From NCBI GenBank assembly GCA_044348345.1, contig JBIKSZ010000004.1, positions 1 to 43,943 on the forward strand: a stretch of 43,943 nt of DNA, given 5' to 3'. The notes below the pieces were generated by a model, which was given only the letters and a program-made list of their open reading frames with translations, was not told the origin of the DNA and made no database searches. Origin of the DNA: Falsiroseomonas sp044348345 (lineage in GTDB: Bacteria > Pseudomonadota > Alphaproteobacteria > Acetobacterales > Acetobacteraceae). Made by a program: the position numbers and the translations under genes. The stretch's first letter is position 1. Each line of letters starts with the position of its first letter. This document shows positions 15,737-25,051 of the stretch, one piece after another.

Positions 15737-17191
15737 TTATGCCTTGTGCCGAGTCACCACCCGCCCTGGCCGCTCGCCAGTCGCGCCCTTGCCCGACTTG
15801 AAGGTCGCAACGCCATTCGCCCAGACCTCCTCGATGCCGATGGAGGGCAGCTTCGGATTCTCGAAGGTCGCGGCGTCGATCACGGTCGCGGGGTCGAACA
15901 GGACGAGGTCGGCATAGGCGCCTTCGCGCAGAACGCCACGGTCCACGATGCCATAAGCATCCGCACAGCGGCCGGTCATCTTGTGGATCGCCGTCTCCAT
16001 GCTGAACAGGCCAAGCCCGCGGACATAATGGCCCAGAACGCGCGGGAAGGTGCCCCACAGCCGCGGATGCGGATGCGCGTCATGCGGGATGCCGTCGGAG
16101 CCGATCATGGACATCGGATGCGCCATGATCCGCTGCACATCATCCTCATCCATCTGGAAGCTGATCTGGCCCGCAGGCAGCAGCTGTTCGGCCGCGGCCT
16201 TGATGTCGGTGTTCCAGCCGCGCGCGATCTCATGCAGGTAGCGGCCGGCCATCTCGGGGTGCGGGACGGACCAGGTGATCATCACCTTCACATCCTCCCG
16301 CAGGCGGTCCGGCATCAGCACCGTCGAGCCCGCAGGATAGGGATAGACGTCGTAAGCCAGCTGCTGCGTGCGCGCGTAAGCCTCAAGCAGCGGCAGCGTC
16401 TGGATGCTCCGCCCGTAATTCTCCGGCAGGGAGCATTTGTGGTGACTGATCTGCACCTGCACGCCGGCGCGCTTGCCGATCTCGAGCGTCTCCTCGATGG
16501 ACGCCAGGATGTGGTTCGCCTCGTCGCGCATATGGGTGGAGTAGAGCCCGTCGAATGGCTTCAGCGCTTCCGCGATCGCGACGACCTCGTCCGTCGTCGC
16601 ATGCATGTTGGGCTTGTAGTAGAGCCCGGTGGAGAAGCCCGAGGCGCCTTCGGCCATGGACTGCTTCACCCGCTGATGCATGTGGTGGATCTCCTTGTCG
16701 GTCGCGGGGCGATACACATCGCCGCCCATCGCCTCGACGCGGAGCGTCTGGTTGCCCACCAGGGCATAGACGTTGACCTCAGAGCCCTTGCTGTTGATGG
16801 CGTGGGCGTAGTCTCCGAAATCGCCGAACTTCCACCAGCCCTCAGCACCCACCAGATCGAGCGGCGGCGGCGGCGGCGACTTGAAGCGCGCGGGCGCGAG
16901 CGAAACGCCGCAGCAGCCGCAGACCACGGTGGTGACACCCTGGCTGGTCTTGCAGAGCGTGCCTTCCTCGCCCAGCAGCACGGCGCGGTCGTCATGGGTG
17001 TGAGCGTCGATGAAGCCGGGCGCGAGCGCCTTGCCGGTGGCGATCACCTCCCGATCGGCGGAGGCACCGCCAAGGTCGCCCATGGCAACGATCCGGTCGC
17101 CCTTGACGCCGAGGTCACCGACGCGGCGCGGCCCGCCGGTGCCGTCGAAGATGGTGGCATCGCGGATGATGAGATCGCAGCGCAGCGCCAT
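15737..17191 (-). CDS. N-acyl-D-amino-acid deacylase (D-aminoacylase)
   Basis: A 484-aa amidohydrolase of normal length. The metal site HTH is at residues 64-66 (DAHTHDDRA). Cys94 in CGCCGVS aligns with the metal-ligand Cys of Alcaligenes D-aminoacylase. STHMRDE and ISHHKC carry further metal ligands, and SDGIPHDAHPHPR contains the catalytic Asp region. It hydrolyses N-acyl-D-amino acids to the D-amino acid and a carboxylate. The ATG at 17191 is preceded by GGGAGG with a somewhat long spacer. It sits with LysE downstream and an ABC exporter plus hydantoinase genes upstream on the same strand, a sensible context for amide and ureide scavenging. Confidence 0.93.
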   Translation of the reverse strand: MALRCDLIIRDATIFDGTGGPRRVGDLGVKGDRIVAMGDLGGASADREVIATGKALAPGFIDAHTHDDRAVLLGEEGTLCKTSQGVTTVVCGCCGVSLAPARFKSPPPPPLDLVGAEGWWKFGDFGDYAHAINSKGSEVNVYALVGNQTLRVEAMGGDVYRPATDKEIHHMHQRVKQSMAEGASGFSTGLYYKPNMHATTDEVVAIAEALKPFDGLYSTHMRDEANHILASIEETLEIGKRAGVQVQISHHKCSLPENYGRSIQTLPLLEAYARTQQLAYDVYPYPAGSTVLMPDRLREDVKVMITWSVPHPEMAGRYLHEIARGWNTDIKAAAEQLLPAGQISFQMDEDDVQRIMAHPMSMIGSDGIPHDAHPHPRLWGTFPRVLGHYVRGLGLFSMETAIHKMTGRCADAYGIVDRGVLREGAYADLVLFDPATVIDAATFENPKLPSIGIEEVWANGVATFKSGKGATGERPGRVVTRHKA

Positions 17192-17248
17192 GGGGTGTCG
17201 GCCTCCCTGTCCGGTGGGCGGAAAGGCTAGCGCGCCTCGCGCGCCGCG

Positions 17249-19015
17249 TCACTCCGCCGCCTGGCCGCCAAACTGTGCCTGATGCAGCCGGCGATAGAGC
17301 CCGCCCCGCGCCAGCAGGGTGGCATGGGTCCCCTCCTCCGCGATGCCGCCATCGGCGACAACCAGAATCCGGTCGGCGTCGCGGATGGTCGCCAGCCGAT
17401 GCGCGATGACCAACGTGGTCCGCCCACGAGCGAGGTCGGCCAGCGAGGCCTGGATGGCGCGCTCCGTCTCCGTGTCCAGCGCGCTGGTCGCCTCGTCGAG
17501 GATCAGGATCGGCGGGTTGCGCAGGAAGATCCGCGCGATGGCCAGCCGCTGCTTCTGCCCGCCGGAGAGCTTCACGCCGCGCTCGCCGACCACCGTGTCG
17601 AGCCCATCCGGCAGGTCGGCGATGAGCTCGTCCAGCCGCGCGCGGCGGGCTGCGTCGCGGATCTCCTCCTCCGTCGCGTCGAGCCTGCCATAGGCGATGT
17701 TCTCGCGCAGCGTGCCAGCAAACAGGAACACGTCCTGCTGCACGATGCCGATCTGCGCCCGCAGGCTCGCCTGCGTCATCGCGCGGATATCCATGCCGTC
17801 CACGGTGATCCGGCCTGCATCAGCCTCGTAGAAGCGCGGCAGCAGGGAACAGAGCGTCGTCTTGCCCGCGCCAGACGGCCCGACCAGCGCCACCGTCTCG
17901 CCCGGCTGGATCGCCAGCTTCAGGCCGCGCAGCACCGGGCGCGCGGGATCGTAGCCGAAGGTCACGTCATCGAACCGCACGGCGCCGCGGAGCGTCGGCG
18001 CGGGGCGCGCATCGCGCGCATCGGCGATGTCCGGTGCGATCGCCATCAGTTGCAGGAAGCGCCGGAAGCCCGCGATGCCCTTCGGATAGACCTCGATCAC
18101 CGCGGCGATCTTATCCATCGGGCGGTAGAAGACGCCGACCAGCAGCAGGAAGGCGATGAAGTCACCGACTGTCATGGACCCGCGCACGATCATGATGGAG
18201 CCCGCCAGCATGACGATCACCTGCATAAGCCGCAGCCCGAGATAGTTCAGCGTCGTACCCGTCGCCATCAGCCGGTAGGCATCGAGCTTGGTACGACGAT
18301 AGCGGTCGTTGTCCGCGGCGAAGAGGCGGCGCTCGTGATCCTCATTGGCGAAGGCCTTCACAACGCGGATGCCGCCGACCGCTTCCTCGATCCGCGCGTT
18401 GAAGGCGCCGACGCGGCCGAACTGCTGCTGCCAGTTCGCCGTCATCCGCCCGCCGTAATGGGCGATGATGAAGCCGACCGCCGGCACGACCAGCAGCGTC
18501 ACCAGCGCGAGCGTCACGTTGACATGCATCATGAGCAGGAAGGCGCCGAGGAAGGTGAGCACCGCGATCAGCAGGTCCTCCGGCCCGTGATGCGCGACCT
18601 CGCCGATCTCCTCGAGGTCCTTGGTCAGCCGCCCGACCAGATGTCCGGTCTTCTGCCCGTCGTAGAAGCGGAAGGAGAGCTTCATCAGATGGTCGAAGGC
18701 GCGGCGGCGCAGCTCCGTCTCGATCGCGATGCCGAGCACATGGCCCCAATAGGTGACGACCGCCATCAGCAGCCCATTCAGCAGATAGATCGCAAGCAGC
18801 ACGGCGATCGCGAGCAGGATCAGCGGCATGTCCTGGCCGGGCAGCAGGTGGTCCACGAAGGCGCGCACGGCCATGGGGAACATCAATTCGAGCAGCCCGG
18901 ACGCGGCCGCGCAGCCGAAATCGAGCAGCAGCAGCCGGCGGTGCGGGCGGTAGAAGGTCAGGAACTGGCGAAGCATGGCGCGCAGGTCGGCTTTTCGGCC
19001 CGCGCTGTCAATCAC
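17249..19015 (-). CDS. ABC exporter, fused permease and ATPase (MsbA/type I half-transporter)
   Basis: A 588-aa half-transporter. The N-terminal membrane domain (about residues 25-300) has six hydrophobic helices. The ATPase domain carries Walker A GPSGAGKTT (379-387), Q-loop at QQD (426-428), signature LSGGQ (483-487), Walker B/DEAT (505-510) and the switch His539. It probably works as a homodimer exporting lipid, drug or peptide-like substrates. A start at 18976 (Met14) is also possible. It lies between hyuB and the D-aminoacylase gene on the same strand, 78 bp after hyuB. A role in exporting a product of those enzymes is only a guess. Confidence 0.92.
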   Translation of the reverse strand: MIDSAGRKADLRAMLRQFLTFYRPHRRLLLLDFGCAAASGLLELMFPMAVRAFVDHLLPGQDMPLILLAIAVLLAIYLLNGLLMAVVTYWGHVLGIAIETELRRRAFDHLMKLSFRFYDGQKTGHLVGRLTKDLEEIGEVAHHGPEDLLIAVLTFLGAFLLMMHVNVTLALVTLLVVPAVGFIIAHYGGRMTANWQQQFGRVGAFNARIEEAVGGIRVVKAFANEDHERRLFAADNDRYRRTKLDAYRLMATGTTLNYLGLRLMQVIVMLAGSIMIVRGSMTVGDFIAFLLLVGVFYRPMDKIAAVIEVYPKGIAGFRRFLQLMAIAPDIADARDARPAPTLRGAVRFDDVTFGYDPARPVLRGLKLAIQPGETVALVGPSGAGKTTLCSLLPRFYEADAGRITVDGMDIRAMTQASLRAQIGIVQQDVFLFAGTLRENIAYGRLDATEEEIRDAARRARLDELIADLPDGLDTVVGERGVKLSGGQKQRLAIARIFLRNPPILILDEATSALDTETERAIQASLADLARGRTTLVIAHRLATIRDADRILVVADGGIAEEGTHATLLARGGLYRRLHQAQFGGQAAE

Positions 19016-19093
19016 GCGCGCACCGTCCCAAGCTGCCGATGCCGGCGGGCAGGCCGGCGGGCAGGCCGGCGCCAGCCGATGCGCTGCGATAGA

Positions 19094-20752
19094 TCAGCGG
19101 CCGTAGAGGTCCTTCGCCTGATCCTCGCTGACCAGCCCATCCGCGACATCGCGCGCGACCTTCGCGCGGTCGCGCGTGCGGGGGTCGCCCAACCCGCCAC
19201 CGCCCGGCAGCTTCAACAGCAGGCGGCGGCCCTTCGGGATCACCTGGAAACCCTTGGTGCGCAGCTTCGTGCCGTCATCGAGGCCGACCCAGCCCGCCGC
19301 ACCCGTGCCGCCACCCTCGCGGCCCTTCGGCGCGTTGGCGACACGGTCGAAGACGGCGTTGACGGCGAATTCCGCATCGCCCTTCGCGCCGATCTCCATG
19401 ACCTTGCCGAACCCGCCACGGGTGCGGCCGGCGCCGGCCGAATCCGGACGCAGCTGGTTCTGCCAGAAGATCACCGGCGCGACATTCTCCGTCGCCTCCA
19501 CCGGCATGGTGCGCACGCCGGATGGGAAGGCCGTGCCATCCAGCCCGTCCTTCGCTGGCCGCGCGCCAGTGCCGCCCGAATTGAAGGTGATGATCTCGAA
19601 ATCCGGCACCTCGGCCGCCGCGCCGCTGACCTGCCCGCCACCGCGCAGCGGCGGGTTCCACAGGCAGGAAGACCCTTCTGCCGTCACGCGGTCCGGCACC
19701 GCCTGATGCAGGCAGCCCATCATCAGGTCGGGCAGCAGCTGGCCGACCACATGGCGCACGCTGACCGGGAAGGGCCTCGGCGCATTGAGGATGCAGCGCT
19801 CCGGGATCTGCATCCGGAAGGGCGCGAGGCTCGCCCAGTTGTTCGGGATCTCCGGCGCCACCACGCATTTGATCCCGAAGCAGGCATAGGCGCGGCAATA
19901 GGCGGCCGGCACATTGATGCCGCGGTTCGACAGGCCCGAAGTACCCGCGAAATCCACCTCGATCGCATCCTCCAGCACCGTCATCGCGGCCTTCAGCGTC
20001 ACCGGCGCCTCATAGCCATCCGAGCGGATATCCGCGCGATAGGTGCCCTTCGGGAGCTTCCGGATTTCGTCGAGCGTCGCGGCGAGCGAGCTGTCGAAGA
20101 TATAGGCCGCGAGTTCGTCGATGCTCTCCATCGCGAACTCGTCCATCATCTCGACCAGGCGCTTGGCGCCGGCATCGTTGCAGGCGCAGAGGGAATAGAC
20201 GTCGCCTTCCAGTTCCACCGGCGTGCGCGACCCGGCGCGGAGGAAGTCGAAGAAGGTGTCGTTCGGCTTGCCCTGGTCGAAGCACTTCACGATCGGGATG
20301 TAGAGCCCTTCCTCGAAGACGCTCCGCCCCTCCGGCCCCATGCCAAGGCCGCCGACATCGATGACATGCGCGGTGTTGGCAAACAGGCCGACGATCTTCC
20401 CCTTGCGGAAGGCGGGCGTGACCACCGTCAGGTCATGCAGGTGGCCAGTGCCGAGCCAGGGATCGTTGGTGATGTAGTGATCACCCGGCTTCATCGTCTC
20501 GGCCGGGAATTTCTCGAGGAAATGCCCGACGCTCTCCATCATGGAGTTCACATGGCCGGGCGTGCCGGTGACGGCCTGCGCCAGCATGCGGCCCTTGAGG
20601 TCGAAGACGCCGGCCGAAAGGTCGCCCGCCTCGCGCACCGTGGTGCTGAAGGCGGTGCGGATCATGATCTGCGCCTGCTCCTCCACCACCGCGATCAGGC
20701 GGTTCCACTGGATCTGGCGCTGGATTTTCGTCAGTGCCTCATTCGCGGACAT
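19094..20752 (-). CDS. hyuB: Hydantoinase B/oxoprolinase family subunit
   Basis: A 552-aa HyuB-type subunit. NDPWLGTGHLHDLTVVTP near residue 90, the ELEGDVYSLCACND region and a glycine-rich C-terminus (LLLKLPGGGGLGDP) are typical. With HyuA it forms an ATP-dependent hydrolase of hydantoins, N-methylhydantoin or 5-oxoproline; acetone-carboxylase-like function is an alternative for the family. The ATG at 20752 overlaps the last base of the hyuA stop, so the pair is coupled. The longer frame to 20809 lies inside hyuA and is rejected. Confidence 0.92.
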   Translation of the reverse strand: MSANEALTKIQRQIQWNRLIAVVEEQAQIMIRTAFSTTVREAGDLSAGVFDLKGRMLAQAVTGTPGHVNSMMESVGHFLEKFPAETMKPGDHYITNDPWLGTGHLHDLTVVTPAFRKGKIVGLFANTAHVIDVGGLGMGPEGRSVFEEGLYIPIVKCFDQGKPNDTFFDFLRAGSRTPVELEGDVYSLCACNDAGAKRLVEMMDEFAMESIDELAAYIFDSSLAATLDEIRKLPKGTYRADIRSDGYEAPVTLKAAMTVLEDAIEVDFAGTSGLSNRGINVPAAYCRAYACFGIKCVVAPEIPNNWASLAPFRMQIPERCILNAPRPFPVSVRHVVGQLLPDLMMGCLHQAVPDRVTAEGSSCLWNPPLRGGGQVSGAAAEVPDFEIITFNSGGTGARPAKDGLDGTAFPSGVRTMPVEATENVAPVIFWQNQLRPDSAGAGRTRGGFGKVMEIGAKGDAEFAVNAVFDRVANAPKGREGGGTGAAGWVGLDDGTKLRTKGFQVIPKGRRLLLKLPGGGGLGDPRTRDRAKVARDVADGLVSEDQAKDLYGR

Positions 20753-22848
20753 CAGGCGGCCCCCCGCGTCAGTTCCAGATAGCCGAGCCCGTCGATGCGA
20801 CACCGCCATCCTGGCCCGACCAGCGTGCTCGTCTCCGCCTCCGCCACGATGCAGGGGCCGGGCACGCTCGCGCCCGGCGCCATCATGGCGCGGTCATAGA
20901 CGGCCCAGTCGGCGACCTCGCCCGTCGCGGTGTCGCGCACGGACTGGATGCGCACGGGCTTCGGCGCCGGCGCATCGGCGACGGGCGCGACCGGCTCCAC
21001 CGTCTCGACCACCGTCGCGACGGTGACGGCGAAGGAGAGGATCTCCACGTCGCTGCCCGGCACCGGACGGTCGTAGAAGCGCGTGTATTCGGCGTCGTAA
21101 GCCGCGCGGATGGACTGGATGTCGGCCGCCGTCAGCTCGCGTGCCGGCAGCTTCACCGCGATCTCGTGGCCCTGGCCGACATAGCGCATGAAGGCCAGGC
21201 GATGCTCCTCGGAGGCCGCGCCGAAGGACCCGCGCGCAACCACCTCGCTCGCCTCCGCCGACATCGCAGCCAGCAGCGTATTCACAGCCTGCAGGTCGAA
21301 GGTCCGGAAACGCTGGTAGAGCGACTTCACGACCTCATAGGCCACGGGCGCCCGCAGGAACCCGATGGCGGAGCCGACGCCGGCGCCGGACGGCACCAGC
21401 AACCGCGTCACGCCGATCTTCTCGGCAACGCGATAGCCATGCACCGGTCCGCCGCCACCGAAGGCAATGATGGCGCGGCCGTCATAGCCCTTGCCGGATT
21501 CGATGGCGTGGACGCGCGCGGCATTCGCCATGTTCTCATCCACCATCTCGACCACGCCGAGGGCCGCCATCTCGGGCGAGAGGCCAAGCTTCTCGCCCAC
21601 CTCGGCGCCCATGGCAGCAGCGGCCGGCGCGACATGCAGCTTCAGCGCGCCGCCGGCGAACAGCTCCGGCTCGTAACGGCCAAGCAGCAGGTTCGCGTCA
21701 GTCACCGCAGGCTGCGTGCCGCCACGGCCGTAGCAGGCCGGGCCCGGATCTGCGCCCGCGCTTTCCGGCCCCACCTGGATGCGCCCCATGCTGTCGAGAT
21801 GCGCGATGGAGCCGCCGCCAGCGCCGATCTCCACCATCTCGATCACAGGGATGCGCAGCGGCAGGCCGGAGCCCTTCTTGAAGCGGCCGACGCGCGCGAC
21901 TTCGAAGGTGCGCGCGGCCTGCGGTGCGAAATCATCCACCAGGCAGACCTTTGCCGTGGTGCCGCCCATGTCGAAGGACAGCACCTGGCCCCAGCCCTTC
22001 TCGCGCGCGACATGGGCAGCGAAGATCGCGCCCCCCGCGGGGCCGCTTTCGACCAGCCGGATCGGGAAGCGTGCCGCCGTTTCCAGCGTCGTCAGTCCGC
22101 CGCCGGACAGCATCAGGAACAACGGGCAGGTGAGGCCCGCCGCATGCAACCCGGCCTCCAGCCGGTGCAGGTAGCTGGCCATCTTCGGCTGGACATAGGC
22201 ATTGGCGACGGTCGTCGAGAAGCGCTCCCATTCGCGCATCTCCGGCGAGACCTCCGACGACAGTGAGACCGGGAGTTCCGGCCACATCTGCCGCACGATC
22301 GCCGCCGCGCGCTGCTCATGGGCGGGGTTCACGAAGCTGTGCAGGAAGCCGATCGCCAGGCTCTCGATCCCTTCCTCCCGCAGGAAGGCGACCTGGCGGC
22401 GCACCGCCTCCTCATCCAGCGGGCGCAGCACCTTGCCTTCATTGTCGAGCCGCTCCGGCACGCTCACGCGCCAGCGGCGCGGCACCAGCGGCTGCGGCAG
22501 CTCGATGTTGAGATCGTACTGGTCGTAGCGGCTCTCATTCCCTAGTGCGAGGACGTCGCGGAAACCGTCCGTGGTGAGAAGCGCAGTCCTCGCACCCTTC
22601 CGCTCGATGACGGCGTTCGTCGCCAGCGTCGTGCCATGGATCACCAGCACAATGTCGGAAGGCTGCAGGCCAGCGCGGCCCAGCACCACGCGCACTCCTT
22701 CCAGCACGCCAAGCTCCGGCGCGGCGGGGGTGGTGAGAACCTTGGCGGTCCAGCGCTCCACCTCGTCGCCGATGCTCCGCTCGACGGCGAGGTCGGTGAA
22801 GGTGCCGCCGATATCAACCGAAAGCCGTGCGCTCATCTGTGCCGTCAC
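20752..22848 (-). CDS. hyuA: Hydantoinase A/oxoprolinase family subunit
   Basis: A 698-aa HyuA-type subunit. The ATP-binding actin-like motif VDIGGTFTDLAVE lies at the N-terminus. VIHGTTLATNAVIER, the SFDMGGTTAKVCLV second phosphate loop and AIIAFGGGGPVHGY are all present. It couples ATP hydrolysis to ring opening together with HyuB. The start is a GTG at 22848 that overlaps the hyuC stop (GTGA), with GGAG about 10 bases upstream; ATG 22836 is the alternative. Lying directly between hyuC and hyuB, it completes a set that can take a hydantoin through an N-carbamoyl amino acid to a free amino acid. Confidence 0.93.
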   Translation of the reverse strand: MTAQMSARLSVDIGGTFTDLAVERSIGDEVERWTAKVLTTPAAPELGVLEGVRVVLGRAGLQPSDIVLVIHGTTLATNAVIERKGARTALLTTDGFRDVLALGNESRYDQYDLNIELPQPLVPRRWRVSVPERLDNEGKVLRPLDEEAVRRQVAFLREEGIESLAIGFLHSFVNPAHEQRAAAIVRQMWPELPVSLSSEVSPEMREWERFSTTVANAYVQPKMASYLHRLEAGLHAAGLTCPLFLMLSGGGLTTLETAARFPIRLVESGPAGGAIFAAHVAREKGWGQVLSFDMGGTTAKVCLVDDFAPQAARTFEVARVGRFKKGSGLPLRIPVIEMVEIGAGGGSIAHLDSMGRIQVGPESAGADPGPACYGRGGTQPAVTDANLLLGRYEPELFAGGALKLHVAPAAAAMGAEVGEKLGLSPEMAALGVVEMVDENMANAARVHAIESGKGYDGRAIIAFGGGGPVHGYRVAEKIGVTRLLVPSGAGVGSAIGFLRAPVAYEVVKSLYQRFRTFDLQAVNTLLAAMSAEASEVVARGSFGAASEEHRLAFMRYVGQGHEIAVKLPARELTAADIQSIRAAYDAEYTRFYDRPVPGSDVEILSFAVTVATVVETVEPVAPVADAPAPKPVRIQSVRDTATGEVADWAVYDRAMMAPGASVPGPCIVAEAETSTLVGPGWRCRIDGLGYLELTRGAA

Positions 22849-24110
22849 TGGGCCATCTCCGCCGCCCAGCGCGTGACCACCGCGCAGGCCTTGTCGAAAT
22901 CATCCATCCGCATCGCCTCATGCGGGTTGTGGCTGCCATTCTGGTTGCGGACGAACAGCATCCCCGCCGGGATCCCCGCCTGCACGAAGGCCGCCGCATC
23001 ATGCCCGCCACCGCTGGCCATGGCGCGGTGCCGCACACCGAGCTCGCCCGCCGCGCGCTTCAGCCCAGCCTGCACGCTGGCATCCATCGGCGCCGCGCGG
23101 CTGCTGGTCTCATTACCCAGTTCGAATCGGACACCACGGCGCGCCTCTATGCCGGGAATGATGTCGTAGAGTGTCTCCATCACCGCATCCACGCTGTGCG
23201 GATTCACACTGCGCACATCCAGCTGGAAGCGGGCCTCGCCGGCGATCTTGGTAAAGCCGGCCTCCTCGGTCGTCGCCAGCACGCAGAAGGTGCAGACCAG
23301 CGCATGGCCCTGCGCCTCCAGCTCCGCCCAGCGTTCATCCACGCGATGCGCAAGCTCGGCCAGTGCGATGGCGGCGTCGCGACGGTACTTCCGGGGCGTC
23401 GCGCCCGAATGATTGTACTCGCCCAGCACCCGCGCCGCGCGCAGGCGCCGGCTGCCGGGGATGCCGGTCACGATGCCAAGCGCCACACCCTCGGCGTCCA
23501 GCACCGGGCCCTGCTCGATGTGCAGCTCCAGGAAGGCTGCAGTGTCGGCGGCGCTGAAGGTGGTGCCGCCAGATTCGACGAAACCCGGATCGAAACCTTC
23601 CTCGCGCATGTGATCGGCGAGCGTGCGGCCTGAATCCATCCGCTTGATCGCAAGCTCCGCCGGCTTCAGCAGCCCGAGCGCCGCGCGGCTGCCGGGATAG
23701 CTGACGGGAAACCAGGCGCCCGCCTCTTCTGCGCGCACCGCCACCACCGTCACGTCGCGCGCCGGCACCAAGCCCGCGCGCTTCATCCCGGCCGCCGCGG
23801 CCAGCCCCGCCAGCACCCCCGCCGCGCCGTCGAAATTGCCGCCCGAGCGCACGGAATCGAGATGGCTGCCGAGCACCACGCGCTTCGCCGCGCGATCCGC
23901 CCCCGGCAGTGTCATCAGCAGATTGCCGACCGGGTCCACCCTGGTCTCGAGCCCCGCGGAGTCCGCCGCGGCGCGGACGATCGCATGTGCCTTCGCCTCG
24001 CCCGGGCCATAGGCCTCGCGCGTGATGCCGACACCGTCGTGGGTCGCCGCGCGCAGTTCGTCGAACAGGCGTTCGGCCAAGGCGGTGTCGGGCGTGAGGT
24101 TCGGCAGCAT
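22845..24110 (-). CDS. hyuC: Zn-dependent hydantoinase/carbamoylase family amidase
   Basis: A 421-aa M20-fold enzyme of the N-carbamoyl-L-amino-acid hydrolase/allantoate amidohydrolase group. GSHLDSVRSGGNFDGAAGV (about residues 82-100) holds the metal-binding His and Asp. LELHIEQGPVLD gives the next ligand and catalytic residues. GEYNHSGATP and SGGGHDAAAF are family hallmarks. It would hydrolyse an N-carbamoyl amino acid to the amino acid, CO2 and ammonia. It overlaps hyuA by 4 bp and follows the SDR gene by 29 bp. Allantoate or ureidoglycolate are alternative substrates. Confidence 0.92.
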   Translation of the reverse strand: MLPNLTPDTALAERLFDELRAATHDGVGITREAYGPGEAKAHAIVRAAADSAGLETRVDPVGNLLMTLPGADRAAKRVVLGSHLDSVRSGGNFDGAAGVLAGLAAAAGMKRAGLVPARDVTVVAVRAEEAGAWFPVSYPGSRAALGLLKPAELAIKRMDSGRTLADHMREEGFDPGFVESGGTTFSAADTAAFLELHIEQGPVLDAEGVALGIVTGIPGSRRLRAARVLGEYNHSGATPRKYRRDAAIALAELAHRVDERWAELEAQGHALVCTFCVLATTEEAGFTKIAGEARFQLDVRSVNPHSVDAVMETLYDIIPGIEARRGVRFELGNETSSRAAPMDASVQAGLKRAAGELGVRHRAMASGGGHDAAAFVQAGIPAGMLFVRNQNGSHNPHEAMRMDDFDKACAVVTRWAAEMAQ

Positions 24111-24139
24111 GCGACCGCCTCCCTTCGGACAGGCTGGTT

Positions 24140-24928
24140 TCAGATGGACCGCACCAGCCCGCCATCGATGCGCAGGATGCTGCCGGTCATGTAGCTACCC
24201 TTGTCGGAGCACAGGAACGCGGCGATCGGGCCGAATTCCTCCGGCACGCCGATGCGGCCGGCGGGGATGGTCTTGGCGCGCTCTGCGATCACCTGCTCCA
24301 CATCCACGCCGCGCACCTTGGCGGCGCCGGCCTGGGTTTCCATCAGGCGGCCGGTGCGGATCGCGCCGGGGGCGAGGATGTTGCAGGTCACATTGTCACC
24401 CGCGACCTCGAGCGCCACCGACTTGTTCCAGCCCACCATCGCGCCGCGCAGGATGTTGGACAAAGCGAGGTTCGGGATCGGCTGCTCCATCCCGGTGGAG
24501 CCGATCGTGATCACACGCCCGTACTTCCGCGACCGCATCTTCGGAATCAGCCGCGTGGCGATGCGGATCGGGTGCTGGACGATGCGGGGGAACCACTCCA
24601 CCAGCTGGTCCTGCGTCACCTCCAGCGGGCCGCAGGGCGGCGGGCCGCCATGGTTCAGCACCAGGATGTCCACGCCGCCGAGCAGCGTCTCGGCCTTGTC
24701 GGCCAGGTTGTCGATATCTGAGGCGGAGGCGATGTCGGCCGGCACGCCGAAGGCCGCGGGGGCGCCGAGCGCCTTCAACTCCGCCGCCACCTTGTCGAGG
24801 CTCGCCTGGTCACGGCCGCTGACCACGACGGCCACGCCCTCGGCGGCCAGAGCATCCGCGATCGAGCGCCCAAGGCCCTTGGAGCCCCCCATCACCAGGG
24901 CGCGCTTTCCCTTAAGGCCGAGATCCAT
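24140..24928 (-). CDS. SDR family oxidoreductase with substituted catalytic residues
   Basis: A 262-aa Rossmann-fold protein. The cofactor motif GGSKGLG lies at residues 14-20, NHG (92-94) replaces the usual NAG, and Ser144 of the catalytic triad is present. At the spacing of the normal Tyr and Lys (13 and 17 residues after Ser) the protein has Ser157 and Arg161 (LALSNILRGA), so the canonical YxxxK is missing. I recall a branch of SDR proteins with LSNxxR here, so the change is likely natural, not an error. The C-terminal YMTGSILRIDGG matches the family. It is first in the block leading to hyuC; dehydrogenase activity is uncertain. Confidence 0.88.
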   Translation of the reverse strand: MDLGLKGKRALVMGGSKGLGRSIADALAAEGVAVVVSGRDQASLDKVAAELKALGAPAAFGVPADIASASDIDNLADKAETLLGGVDILVLNHGGPPPCGPLEVTQDQLVEWFPRIVQHPIRIATRLIPKMRSRKYGRVITIGSTGMEQPIPNLALSNILRGAMVGWNKSVALEVAGDNVTCNILAPGAIRTGRLMETQAGAAKVRGVDVEQVIAERAKTIPAGRIGVPEEFGPIAAFLCSDKGSYMTGSILRIDGGLVRSI

Positions 24929-24941
24929 CCGAAGTACCTTT

Positions 24942-25007
24942 CTTGCCGGCGTGAGAGGGCGAAGCTGCCCCCCGCCCCGGATGCTGGCAAGAGGCCCGAC
25001 TGGCAAG
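24942..25007. promoter_or_regulatory. Repeated TGGCAAG sites in divergent promoter
   Basis: Between the divergent SDR and dehydrogenase genes, TGGCAAG occurs at 24985-24991 and again at 25001-25007. An inverted CTTGCC lies at 24942-24947, and the outer pair forms a 7-bp inverted repeat TCTTGCC/GGCAAGA. It may be an operator region; seen by eye only. Confidence 0.3.
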
Positions 25008-25051
25008 CCGCCCGTCCGCCGGCTATGTCCCCCGCCGAGGGAGAACCGCCC

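Noticed and set aside
16861..16880. GGCGGCGGCGGCGGC triplet run
   Set aside because: It is in frame inside the D-aminoacylase gene and reads as a proline-rich stretch (PPPPP), not a repeat element.
17282..20782. Plus-strand open frame of 1166 codons
   Set aside because: It is antisense to the ABC exporter and hyuB, has typical high-GC shadow composition and no motif.
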